The notes beneath the pieces are model-generated. The model had not been told where the DNA came from. It ran no database searches and saw only the letters and a list, made by a program, of their open reading frames with translations. The position numbers were made by a program, and so were the translations under genes. A stretch of 64,000 bases of DNA from DASRAU01 sp035638075 (GTDB lineage Bacteria > Acidobacteriota > Polarisedimenticolia > Gp22-AA2): NCBI GenBank assembly GCA_035638075.1, contig DASRAU010000021.1, positions 62,001 through 126,000 on the forward strand, given 5' to 3'. Positions 43,878 through 51,457 of this stretch are shown here, piece after piece. Numbering within the stretch: position 1 is the stretch's first letter; the number at the start of each line of letters is the position of its first letter.

Positions 43878-45133
43878 CGCTCCTCCGTGCGGGCGTCGCC
43901 GCCGAGGGCGCGGGTGAGCCGGGCCGCCTGCAGCGCGGCCTCGAGACGGGCGCGCAACGACTCCTCGCGCAGCGCCAGGACGGTGCGCCTGGCGTCGAGA
44001 TAGTCGAGCAGGCCCGTCTCGCCCGCCTGGTACGCCTGGCGCGCCAGGTCGAGCATGGTCTCGGCGTCCTTCAGGAGATCCCCGGTGAGGAGCGTCTGCT
44101 GATCGCGCGCCGCCCGGAAGCGGTGCCAGGTCTCGGCGACGGTGCGCGTCGCCTGCAGCCGCTCCGCCTCCACGTCCGACTTCGCCGCGTCGCGCGCCGC
44201 CTCGGCCGCGGCGATGCCCCCCTGGTTGCGATCCCACAGCGGCAGGCGCACGGCGAGCCCGAGCCCCACGTACGACTGCCCTTCTTCGCGTCCCAGCGTC
44301 GGGCCCAGGGCGAACTCCGGGCGGCGCTCGGCGCGGGCGCGCTCGGCGCCATGGGCGGCCGCTTCCGCCCGGTGCGCCGCGGCGGCGAGGCGCGGCTCCG
44401 ACGCGAGCGCTCTCGCCACGAGATCGTCGAGCGCCTCTTCCGCCGTGGTGTCCCCCGGCGGGGCGACGAAGCGGGCCGGAGCGTCAGCCGGACGACCGAG
44501 GAGCAGGTTCAAGGACGCCGTCTCGGCCCCGAGGTCGCCCCGCGCCCGGGCGGCCTGCGCCTCCGCCCGGCTGGACTCGATCGCCGCCCGGCGCGCCTCG
44601 AAGGGCGGCGCGTCGCCGGCCGCGACCCGCGCCTCCGCCCCCTGCCGCAGCTCCTGCGCCGCCTGCAGGTCCTCTTCCTTCACCCCGGCGATGGCCGCCG
44701 CGAAGGCGGCGCGCATCCAGGCGCTGCGAATCTCCAGGAGGAGATCGCAGCGGACCTGCTCGCGCGTCCGCTCCGCCGCGGCGAGGCGCTCCTGAGCCTC
44801 GGCGCGCGCCGCGTCACGCAGCTTTCCCCACGGCAGCGGCTGCCGCAGCGACAGGACCGTCTCCTTCGGCCCGTCGCCGTTGGTGAACCGGGTCCCGTCG
44901 AGGACCAGGTCGGGATTGGGATAGAGACCGACCTGCTCGAGGCGTCCCTGCGCCTCGCGCACCTGCGCCTCGGCGGCGAGAAGCGACGGGCTGGCCGCCT
45001 CCCCCAGCCGTTCCGCGTCGGCGAGGGTCAGCGGTGCGTCGGGCTCAGGGGCCGCGATCGCCGGCGAGGCGACGACGAGCGCGAGAAGGAAGGCAGCGGA
45101 CCAGCCGGCCCCTGAAGGCCGGCTCCGGATCAC
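43874..45133 (-). CDS. TolC-like outer-membrane efflux channel
   Basis: A 419-residue outer-membrane factor of the CusC/TolC family. After a signal peptide (LLALVVASPAIAAP) come two structural repeats with long heptad-like helices (LTLADAERLGEAASPSLLAA, EAQERLAAAERTREQVRCDL; second half ASEPRLAAAAHRAEAAAHGA, ARDQQTLLTGDLLKDAETML) and beta segments (YPNPDLVLDGTRF, YVGLGLAVRLPLWDRNQGGI). The closing helix GETGLLDYLDARRTVLAL is typical. It forms the outer-membrane exit duct for the RND pump. It starts with GTG at 45133, overlapping the ICMT-like gene stop as GTGA, and its stop overlaps the adaptor start. Confidence 0.9.
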   Translation of the reverse strand: MIRSRPSGAGWSAAFLLALVVASPAIAAPEPDAPLTLADAERLGEAASPSLLAAEAQVREAQGRLEQVGLYPNPDLVLDGTRFTNGDGPKETVLSLRQPLPWGKLRDAARAEAQERLAAAERTREQVRCDLLLEIRSAWMRAAFAAAIAGVKEEDLQAAQELRQGAEARVAAGDAPPFEARRAAIESSRAEAQAARARGDLGAETASLNLLLGRPADAPARFVAPPGDTTAEEALDDLVARALASEPRLAAAAHRAEAAAHGAERARAERRPEFALGPTLGREEGQSYVGLGLAVRLPLWDRNQGGIAAAEAARDAAKSDVEAERLQATRTVAETWHRFRAARDQQTLLTGDLLKDAETMLDLARQAYQAGETGLLDYLDARRTVLALREESLRARLEAALQAARLTRALGGDARTEER

Positions 45134-45879
45134 GATGCGGCGCGACGCGCGTGCCCGCCCAGGGCGCCGCGCTTCTTGAGAGCGCGCGCGGTCGCGTAGC
45201 CGAGCAGGGCGAGCCCCCAGACGCCCGCGAGCAGCACGACGCGCGCCTTGAAGGCCTCGGGCTCGAGCTGGAGGCGCGACTCCAGCGTCACGATGAGCAC
45301 GAGCATCGTCACCCACGCGAAGGTGGAGCCGTACTCCTTGCGCACCACCTTGGCCCAGTCGAAGGAGAGCCCTTCGAAGGTGCGCCCGAGACCGCGCAGG
45401 TCCGGCAGGAAGCGCGGCACCCGGCGCAGGTAGTCCTCGTAGGCCGCGCCGAAGCGGCCGGCGAGGAACGCCTCCTCGGCCAGCGTGATGGCGAGGTAGG
45501 CGAAGACGAAGAAGCCGATGCCGAGACCGACCACCCACGGCGAGCCGTGCACCAGGAACAGCCCCGCCAGGATGAGGACGTTGCCGACATACAGCGGGTT
45601 GCGGCAGTGTGCGAAGAGCCCGTCGGTCACGAGATCGTCGGCGTGGATGCGGCGGTTCTGGCCGCCCCGCTTGATGTAGGCGAAGCCGATGACCGCCACC
45701 CGCAGCCCCTGCCCCAGGACGAGGAGCAGCAGGCCGAGCGCGTCGCCGTCATCGGGACCGCCGGCCCGCGGCCACGGCCGCGGGGCGAACCCGAAGACGA
45801 GCAGCACCTGCACCGCCGGGAAGAGGATCTCCCGCCAGCGGAAGAAGAAGTTCCCGGCCGGAACCAGGAGGCGCTTCAC
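45130..45879 (-). CDS. ICMT-like integral-membrane methyltransferase
   Basis: A 249-residue membrane protein of the isoprenylcysteine carboxyl methyltransferase/PEMT superfamily. Hydrophobic helices lie near 18-32, 47-68, 96-112, 116-134 and 187-230. The SAM-binding core is recognisable: LVTDGLFAHCRNPLYVGN at 83-100 (family pattern LVTxGxxxxxRxPxY) and EEAFLAGRFGAAYEDYLRRV at 135-154 followed by PRFLP. In characterised relatives these segments hold SAM and methylate a lipid-linked carboxyl, thiol or amine at the membrane. Bacteria lack the eukaryotic prenyl-Cys substrate, so its target is unknown. GTG start at 45879 overlaps the CmoA-like stop by four bases, hinting at shared chemistry. Confidence 0.82.
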   Translation of the reverse strand: MKRLLVPAGNFFFRWREILFPAVQVLLVFGFAPRPWPRAGGPDDGDALGLLLLVLGQGLRVAVIGFAYIKRGGQNRRIHADDLVTDGLFAHCRNPLYVGNVLILAGLFLVHGSPWVVGLGIGFFVFAYLAITLAEEAFLAGRFGAAYEDYLRRVPRFLPDLRGLGRTFEGLSFDWAKVVRKEYGSTFAWVTMLVLIVTLESRLQLEPEAFKARVVLLAGVWGLALLGYATARALKKRGALGGHARRAAS

Positions 45880-46739
45880 GTCGACGCCACGATGCCGCAG
45901 AAGTTGTACCACTTGAAGAAGGTGTCGGCCTGCGAGAAGCCGCAGCGCGCCAGGAGCTCCCGGTTCTCGTCGAGACGGTAGGGGATGAGGACGTTCTCCA
46001 GCGCCTCGCGCTTCTGCGCGATCTCGAGGCGCGTGTAGCCGTTGCGCTCCTTCAGGCCGTAGTAGTGGTCGATCCACAGGCGGTTGAAGAGGGGCGTGTC
46101 CCCCAGCACCTTCTCGACCATGATGAGACAGCCGCCGTCCACGAGCCCGCGCCGCACGTCGTGCAGCAGGCGCTCGCGCTGCAGCGGCCGGACGAACTGC
46201 AGCGTCAGGACCAGGAGCGCGACCGACACCCCCTCGAGCGGCAGGCTCTTGTTCAGGTCGGCGCACAAAAGCTCGACCGGGCGGCGCACCTTGCGCTCGG
46301 CGAGCTTGGTCCGCGCCTTCGCCAGCATCTCCTCCGACGAGTCGACCCCGATGAAACGCAGATCGAGATCGGCGGGCAGCAGGCGGTCGAGCGCCACGAT
46401 CGAGGTCGCGGTGGAGCAGCCGAGATCGACGACGGCGGTGCCGGGCCGCGCGAAATCGCACGCCAGCTCGGCGACCATCTCCTGGATCACCCGGTAGTGC
46501 GGCACCGAGCGGTCCAGCATGTCGTCGAAGACCGCGGCGGTGTCGCGCCCGAAATCGAAGTCCTCGATCTTGCCGCGCTTCTCCGCGAACACCTGGTCGC
46601 GGGCGACTTCGGGCGACATCGCCTCGCGCACCACCTGGTCGCGCGCGGGCGCCGGGACGCGCTGGGTGGGATCCGCCAGGGCGGTCTCGCGCTCGAGTGC
46701 CGGGCGGGGGGGACGGGAGTGTGTGTCCATGCGGCTCAC
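45876..46739 (-). CDS. CmoA-like carboxy-S-adenosylmethionine synthase homologue
   Basis: A 287-residue class I methyltransferase-fold protein closely following the CmoA plan: VFDDMLDRSVPHYRVI (E. coli CmoA VFPDMIQRSVPGY), VVDLGCSTATS (SAM motif I), LTLQFVRP, then ERNGYTRLEIAQKREALENV and FKWYNFCGIVA. CmoA converts SAM and prephenate to carboxy-SAM and phenylpyruvate. The Arg aligned with E. coli Arg199, which to my knowledge contacts the added carboxylate, is present at residue 244. It has about 45 extra N-terminal residues. GTG at 46739 overlaps the DAHP synthase stop as GTGA; ATG at 46730 is the alternative. CmoB is not nearby. It sits directly after a chorismate mutase fusion, the prephenate source. 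Confidence 0.8.
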   Translation of the reverse strand: MSRMDTHSRPPRPALERETALADPTQRVPAPARDQVVREAMSPEVARDQVFAEKRGKIEDFDFGRDTAAVFDDMLDRSVPHYRVIQEMVAELACDFARPGTAVVDLGCSTATSIVALDRLLPADLDLRFIGVDSSEEMLAKARTKLAERKVRRPVELLCADLNKSLPLEGVSVALLVLTLQFVRPLQRERLLHDVRRGLVDGGCLIMVEKVLGDTPLFNRLWIDHYYGLKERNGYTRLEIAQKREALENVLIPYRLDENRELLARCGFSQADTFFKWYNFCGIVAST

Positions 46740-47860
46740 CTCGTGTGAAGGGTCTTCGTCGCGGTCGTGGCGAGGCCCAGCCCCTCCACCAGGGCGGAGT
46801 AGGCGGGCAGATCGAGCTGCTGGAAGCCGTCGGAGAGGGCCCGGTCGGGAGCGTCGTGCACCTCCACCATGATCCCGTCGGCCCCGGCCGCGAGCGAGGC
46901 GCGGCCGCAGGGCAGGACGATGTCGCGCCGCCCCAGCGCGTGGCTCAGGTCGACGATCACCGGGAGCGAAGTCTCGAGCTTGAGGATCGGGATGGCCGAG
47001 ATGTCGAGGGTGTTGCGCGTCGCCCGCTCGAAGGTGCGGATGCCGCGCTCGCACAGGATCACCCGGTCGTTGCCGTGCGACAGGATGTACTCCGCCGACA
47101 GCAGCAGCTCCTCGAGCGTGGCGCTGAAGGCGCGCTTGAGCAGGACCGGCTTGCCGATCTTCCCCAGCGCCTTGAGCAGCTCGGTGTTGTACATGTTGCG
47201 CGCCCCGACCTGGAGCATGTCGCAGTACTCGGCCACCAGCGGCAGGGTGGCGACGTCGAGGACCTCGGTGACCGTCGCCAGCCCGTGCCTGCGTCCGACC
47301 CGCTGCATCAGCCGCAGCCCCTCCTCGCGCAGCCCCTGGAAAGAGTAGGGGTTGGTGCGCGGCTTGAAGGCGCCGCCGCGCAGGAGGGTCGGCACCGGCA
47401 TCGAGGCCAGGTGCGCCGCCACCCGCTCCATCTGCTCCTCATCCTCGACGGCACAGGGGCCCGCGAACATCACCGGCTTGCCTCCGCCGATGGCCACGTT
47501 CCCCACCAGGAGACCCCCGGGCCCGACCAGCCCGCGCTGCCGCACCTTGAGGGCGTCCCGGCGCGTCTTCTCCTGCACGCCGAGGGAGGTCCGGAAGATC
47601 GCCTTGAACACCTCGCCGATCTCGAACGGGCCGAAAGCGCCGCTCGGGCGCGACTGCAGCGCCTGCAGCATCTCGTCCTCACGCCCGGGATCGTGCCCGT
47701 CGAGCCCCTGCGCCTGCTTCAGGCGCGCGATCGCCACCACGACGTCGGCCCGCTCCTTGAGCAGGTCGAGCAGCTTGTCGTTGAGACGGTCGATCTCGGC
47801 GCGCAGCCCCTTGAGGTCGCGATCTCCTCCCTTCACGTTGCCTCCCTTCGTCCGGCTCAC
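46736..47860 (-). CDS. Chorismate mutase / DAHP synthase fusion
   Basis: A 374-residue bifunctional protein. Residues about 12-95 are an AroQ-type chorismate mutase (LKGLRAEIDRLNDKLLDLLK, ADVVVAIARLKQAQGL, EIGEVFKAIFRTSL). Residues about 105-374 are a type I-beta DAHP synthase (MFAGPCAVEDEEQM, LRGGAFKPRTNPYSFQGL, LQVGARNMYNTELLKALG, VLLKRAFSATLEELLLSA, RVILCERGIRTFE, LPVIVDLSHALGRRDIV). The synthase condenses PEP and erythrose-4-phosphate; the mutase turns chorismate into prephenate and often confers feedback control. The GTG at 47860 overlaps the sensor kinase stop. Finding it inside a two-component/efflux operon is unusual; aroA is 26 kb away. Confidence 0.92.
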   Translation of the reverse strand: MSRTKGGNVKGGDRDLKGLRAEIDRLNDKLLDLLKERADVVVAIARLKQAQGLDGHDPGREDEMLQALQSRPSGAFGPFEIGEVFKAIFRTSLGVQEKTRRDALKVRQRGLVGPGGLLVGNVAIGGGKPVMFAGPCAVEDEEQMERVAAHLASMPVPTLLRGGAFKPRTNPYSFQGLREEGLRLMQRVGRRHGLATVTEVLDVATLPLVAEYCDMLQVGARNMYNTELLKALGKIGKPVLLKRAFSATLEELLLSAEYILSHGNDRVILCERGIRTFERATRNTLDISAIPILKLETSLPVIVDLSHALGRRDIVLPCGRASLAAGADGIMVEVHDAPDRALSDGFQQLDLPAYSALVEGLGLATTATKTLHTR

Positions 47861-49341
47861 GCCGACACCACGCGCGGACCGCTGACCTGGATGGACAGCA
47901 CCCGATCGGGACCGAGGCTCGGCTCGACCCGGTAGCCCAGGGTGGAGCAGAGCGAACGGACGAGCGTCAGCCCCAGACCGGCATGCTGGCCGCCTCCGCC
48001 GCGCGCCTCGTCCTTGCGCCAGAAGCGATCGAACAGCCGTCCGACGTCCTCCTGGCGCAGCGCGGGGGCCGGGTTCGACACCGACAGGCGGAAGCCGGGC
48101 TCCTCGACGCTGACGGCGCAGGCGACCGCCGATCCCTGCGGCGCGTACTCGATGGCGTTGCCGAGCAGGTTCTGCAGGATGAGCCGCAGCATGCCGACGT
48201 CGGTCACGAGCACCCCCTGGCCGCGCGCCTGCAGATCGAGCGACAGGCCGCGCTCCGCGGCGCGCGCCTTCAGGCGCTCCCAGACGCCGCGCGTCAGGTC
48301 CTCGAGCACCGCCTCCTCCGGATTGAGCGTGTCCGCCCCGGCCTCGGAGCGCGCCAAGGCGAGCAGGTTGGCGATGAGCCCTTCCATCTGCCCGGCGACG
48401 TGCTCGACGTCGCCGAAGAAGGCGCGGATCGCCTCGGTGTCCCCCGGCCAGCGGGCCGCCACCTCGGCGAGGTTCCGGAGCTCGGCCACCGGCGTGCGCA
48501 GCTCGTGCGCCACGTTGCTCGAGAAGAGACGCTCGCGCTCGAGCGCCTGCTTGAGACGTTCGAGGAGATCGTCGACGCGGCAGGCCAGCGGCGTCACCTC
48601 CACCGGCAGCCCGGCCGTGCCGACGCGGCTGTCGAGGTTGCCCGGCTCGAGCGCCGCCACCCGGTCGGCCAGCCGCTCGATCGGCGCGACCGTCGAGGAG
48701 ACCGCCCAGCGGACGACGACGATGAGACCCGCGACGAAGGCGATGGCGGCGCCGCCCAGGACCGCGCGCACCCGGCCGATCGCCATGCGGAGATCGACGA
48801 CGTCGCGCGCCAGCGCCAGCGTCATGGTCGTCCTGAGGCTCGCGGGCAGCGACGCCGCGTCGACATAGTGCTCCTCGCCCCGGGCGTCGCGCACGACATA
48901 GCGCGGCTCGAATTCGAGCAGGATGTACCGCCCTTCGCGTCCGTCGGGCAGGCGCCGGTTGTAGAGGCGCGGCATGGCGCCGTCTCCACCGTGGCGCTTC
49001 AGGTGCTCCCCTTCGCCGAGGGAGGGGGACGTCCGCCAGCTGGCGCCGCGCCCGTCCCAGACCTCGTAGTACTCGGGGTTGCGGGCGCGCTGGAACTCCG
49101 GCAGGGCGCTGCCGACGGCCTCGAACTCCAGCTCCTCGCCGTTGCGCTCCGTGAGGGTGGCGATGACCCGCGCCTGTTCCGCCAGGTCGGCGTCGAAATC
49201 GCGCCGCAGCCGCGACTCCAGGACGAGGTCCGCCATGAGCCCCAGGCCCAGGGCGAGCGCCGCCGCCCCGCCGCCGGTCAGGAGTCCGAGCCGGCGCCGC
49301 AGCGACCAGTCGCCCGGGCGCGCCGGCTTACTCGACGACAT
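47857..49341 (-). CDS. Two-component sensor histidine kinase
   Basis: A 494-residue membrane kinase. TM1 is near 17-40 and TM2 near 193-213, with a 150-residue periplasmic sensor between; HAMP follows at about 214-265. The dimerisation/phospho-acceptor helix has NVAHELRTPVAELRNLAE with His279. The ATPase domain shows the N-box LQNLLGNAIEYAPQG, LFDRFWRKDEARG and GLGLTLVRSLCSTLG. The architecture matches CusS-like metal sensors, but the periplasmic domain has few His or Cys, so the ligand is uncertain. The ATG at 49341 overlaps the response regulator by 14 bases; its stop overlaps the DAHP synthase start. Confidence 0.92.
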   Translation of the reverse strand: MSSSKPARPGDWSLRRRLGLLTGGGAAALALGLGLMADLVLESRLRRDFDADLAEQARVIATLTERNGEELEFEAVGSALPEFQRARNPEYYEVWDGRGASWRTSPSLGEGEHLKRHGGDGAMPRLYNRRLPDGREGRYILLEFEPRYVVRDARGEEHYVDAASLPASLRTTMTLALARDVVDLRMAIGRVRAVLGGAAIAFVAGLIVVVRWAVSSTVAPIERLADRVAALEPGNLDSRVGTAGLPVEVTPLACRVDDLLERLKQALERERLFSSNVAHELRTPVAELRNLAEVAARWPGDTEAIRAFFGDVEHVAGQMEGLIANLLALARSEAGADTLNPEEAVLEDLTRGVWERLKARAAERGLSLDLQARGQGVLVTDVGMLRLILQNLLGNAIEYAPQGSAVACAVSVEEPGFRLSVSNPAPALRQEDVGRLFDRFWRKDEARGGGGQHAGLGLTLVRSLCSTLGYRVEPSLGPDRVLSIQVSGPRVVSA

Positions 49342-49996
49342 AGCCGTGGCCGCGGCGTGTCTGGATGATTCCGGGGCTCTCGGGGACACTCTGCAGCTTC
49401 TTGCGCAGGCCGCTGACGAGCACCTCGACGATGTTGCTGGTGACGTCGCTCGTGCCGTGGTACAGGCGGTCGAGGATCTGCTCCTGGGAGGTGACCCGGC
49501 CGCGGCGCAGGACGAGCAGCTCGAGCACGGCGTACTCGCTCGGCGTCAGGTGCAGCGGCTCGCCGTCGCGGAAGGCGCGCTTCGCCGCCGTGTCCACGGC
49601 GACGGGACCGCACAGGATGCGGTTCTCCTCGCGGGCATGGGCGCGCCGCAGCAGCGCCTGCAGCCGGGCGCACAGCTCGTCGAAGGAGAACGGCTTGACG
49701 AGGTAGTCGTCGGCGCCGCTCTCGAGTCCACGGACGCGATCCTCCACCCGGTCCCGGGCGGACAGGATCAGCACCTGCGCCGTCGACCCCTGACCCCGGG
49801 CCCGGCGCAGGACCTCGAGGCCGGGAAGCCCCGGGAGCATGAGGTCGAGGACGACGGCATCCGGCTCGCGCTCGCGCAGCAGGGTGAGCCCCTCCTCGCC
49901 GTTCGAGGCGGTCTCCACCTCCCACCCGAGCTGCTCCAGCCCGTGCCGCAGCGAACGGCGCAGCCGTTCGGAATCCTCGATCACCAGGACGCGCAT
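49328..49996 (-). CDS. OmpR/CusR-type response regulator
   Basis: A 222-residue regulator. The receiver domain has the acidic pair in VIEDSERL, the phospho-acceptor Asp51 in VVLDLMLPGLPG, the Thr/Ser switch in LILSARDR and Lys in DDYLVKPFSF. The C-terminal winged helix contains LTPSEYAVLELLVLRRGRV, SNIVEVLVSGLRKKL and TRRGHGYVV. It is the first gene of the eight-gene operon and likely autoregulates: direct repeats lie just upstream of its predicted promoter. The ATG at 49996 is preferred over an in-frame GTG at 50002. Confidence 0.93.
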   Translation of the reverse strand: MRVLVIEDSERLRRSLRHGLEQLGWEVETASNGEEGLTLLREREPDAVVLDLMLPGLPGLEVLRRARGQGSTAQVLILSARDRVEDRVRGLESGADDYLVKPFSFDELCARLQALLRRAHAREENRILCGPVAVDTAAKRAFRDGEPLHLTPSEYAVLELLVLRRGRVTSQEQILDRLYHGTSDVTSNIVEVLVSGLRKKLQSVPESPGIIQTRRGHGYVVE

Positions 49997-50017
49997 GGAC
50001 ACCCCCGCGGACCACCG

Positions 50018-50055
50018 AGACTAGCACCGGCACATGAAGATTCCATGAAATCTTC
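50018..50055 (-). promoter_or_regulatory. Promoter and likely response-regulator box of the eight-gene operon
   Basis: On the minus strand TTCATG is repeated with an 11-base period (50049-50044 and 50038-50033), followed by the extended -10 TGC-TAGTCT (50026-50018). No -35 hexamer is seen, and the repeats cover its place, as in OmpR/PhoB-type activation. The repeats also lie in a 7-bp palindrome GAAGATT/AATCTTC (50036-50055). Confidence 0.5.
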
Positions 50056-50138
50056 CTGTACGGGCAAGTTTCTTAAGACTAAGTGAAGACCGGTTTCAGG
50101 GGAAATCATGTCCCGCCGTCCGGTTCCGGACGGTGGGG

Positions 50139-51320
50139 TCAGGCGGCCGGGTAGGGTTCGGCGACGCTGGTGGTGGTGCGGGCGCCGCGCTCCTCGAGCT
50201 CGCGGAAGAACCGGGCCGCGTCGACCGCCCGCTCCGGGGGCAGGACTCCTTTTTCCTTGACCTGGCCCTGCGCCAGCCAGCGGGCGACGATGGCCGGGGG
50301 GGATCCGACGAGCAGGGTGCCGCCGGAGATGCCCCACTCCTTGTGCGGCCAGCAGGTGGTCTCGACCCGGCCGACGGCCGGCTTGCCGCCGCGCTCGCCG
50401 CGCACCTCGGTGACGATGTCCTTGAAGCCGAGGCTCTTCGTCCGCTCGATCTGCGGCGAGCGCTTCAGGACCTCGACGAGGACGTCGATCGGCCGCACGC
50501 TCCCGCCGCGCACCGCCACCGGGTCCTTCGACGCGAGCCCGAGCTGCGCCAGGAACTGCAGCTGCCGCAGCGCCTTCTCGGAGTAGCCGAAGAAGGAGAT
50601 CTTGAAGAAGCAGTCCTTGATGCCCTTCGAAGCGTAGGTCAGCGGGAGGGTCGCCACCTCGGAGTGCAGCGACAGGTGCACCTTCGAGACGCCGATCGGC
50701 TCCTGGAAGCGGTACAGCTCCTCCTCGCCGAGGGCCGGGGTCTCCGCGAAAGCGCCGTCACGGAAGACCATCGGCGGCTGGGTGATCTCGTCGAAGATCG
50801 TCTGGATCGAGTAGGCCCAGGCGAGCGAATCGCCCTGGTCGGGCGTGGCGCCGTTGTAGATGCGGATCGACTCGACACGGTCGAAGGAGTCCGCCAGGAC
50901 GCGCGCCTGCACGTTGGCGATGCCGGGGCACGAACCGAGGCCGAGGATCGCGACGATGCCGGCGCTCCTGAACTTCGCATCCAGCTCGAGCTGCTTGCGC
51001 GTCGTGTGGAAGAGCCCCCCGAGATCGACGTACGGCACGCGCGCGTCGAGGCAGGCCTCCATGATCGGCAGGTTGAAGTAGTACTGCACCGAGTTGATGA
51101 CCGCCCCGGCCCCGGTCAGGAGCTTCACGAGAGCCACGTGGTCGGTGACGTCGATCTTCACAGCGCTGACGCCGGGCCGGCCGAACGACGCGGCCGCCTT
51201 CTGCGCCCCCTCGAGGTCGAGGTCGGCGAGGACCAGCTCCTTCACATTGCGGTCGGAGGCCAGGTCGCGGCCGATGGCGCGGCCGATGATGCCGGCTCCT
51301 CCGAGGACGACGATGCGCAT
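50139..51320 (-). CDS. Saccharopine dehydrogenase-like oxidoreductase
   Basis: A 393-residue NAD(P)-dependent protein of the saccharopine dehydrogenase/carboxynorspermidine synthase superfamily. Rossmann motif IVVLGGAGIIGRAIGRDL at the start, LVLADLDLEGAQKAA, then KIDVTDHVALVKLLTGAGAV and the family stretch VINSVQYYFNLPIMEACLDA with VPYVDLGGLF and GLGSCPGIANVQA. Such enzymes join or cleave an amino acid and an oxo-acid or aldehyde (lysine or polyamine metabolism); which reaction is not clear. It has its own promoter (51359-51330), is divergent from the cytochrome gene, and ends 143 bases before the two-component operon. Confidence 0.88.
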   Translation of the reverse strand: MRIVVLGGAGIIGRAIGRDLASDRNVKELVLADLDLEGAQKAAASFGRPGVSAVKIDVTDHVALVKLLTGAGAVINSVQYYFNLPIMEACLDARVPYVDLGGLFHTTRKQLELDAKFRSAGIVAILGLGSCPGIANVQARVLADSFDRVESIRIYNGATPDQGDSLAWAYSIQTIFDEITQPPMVFRDGAFAETPALGEEELYRFQEPIGVSKVHLSLHSEVATLPLTYASKGIKDCFFKISFFGYSEKALRQLQFLAQLGLASKDPVAVRGGSVRPIDVLVEVLKRSPQIERTKSLGFKDIVTEVRGERGGKPAVGRVETTCWPHKEWGISGGTLLVGSPPAIVARWLAQGQVKEKGVLPPERAVDAARFFRELEERGARTTTSVAEPYPAA

Positions 51321-51329
51321 GGACGGCGG

Positions 51330-51359
51330 ATGCTACCGCGCCGTCGCGCGGCCGGTCAA
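51330..51359 (-). promoter_or_regulatory. Promoter of the saccharopine dehydrogenase-like gene
   Basis: Minus strand: TTGACC (51359-51354), an 18-base spacer and TAGCAT (51335-51330), ten bases before the start codon. Confidence 0.45.
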
Positions 51360-51457
51360 TCACGCCCCGGCGGCCAATCACTCCGGAGCATGAAACAGGT
51401 TGCAGGCCGGTTCGATTGGGCGTAAGAGACTCGGCGATTCTCGAGGAGGCTGCCGTC

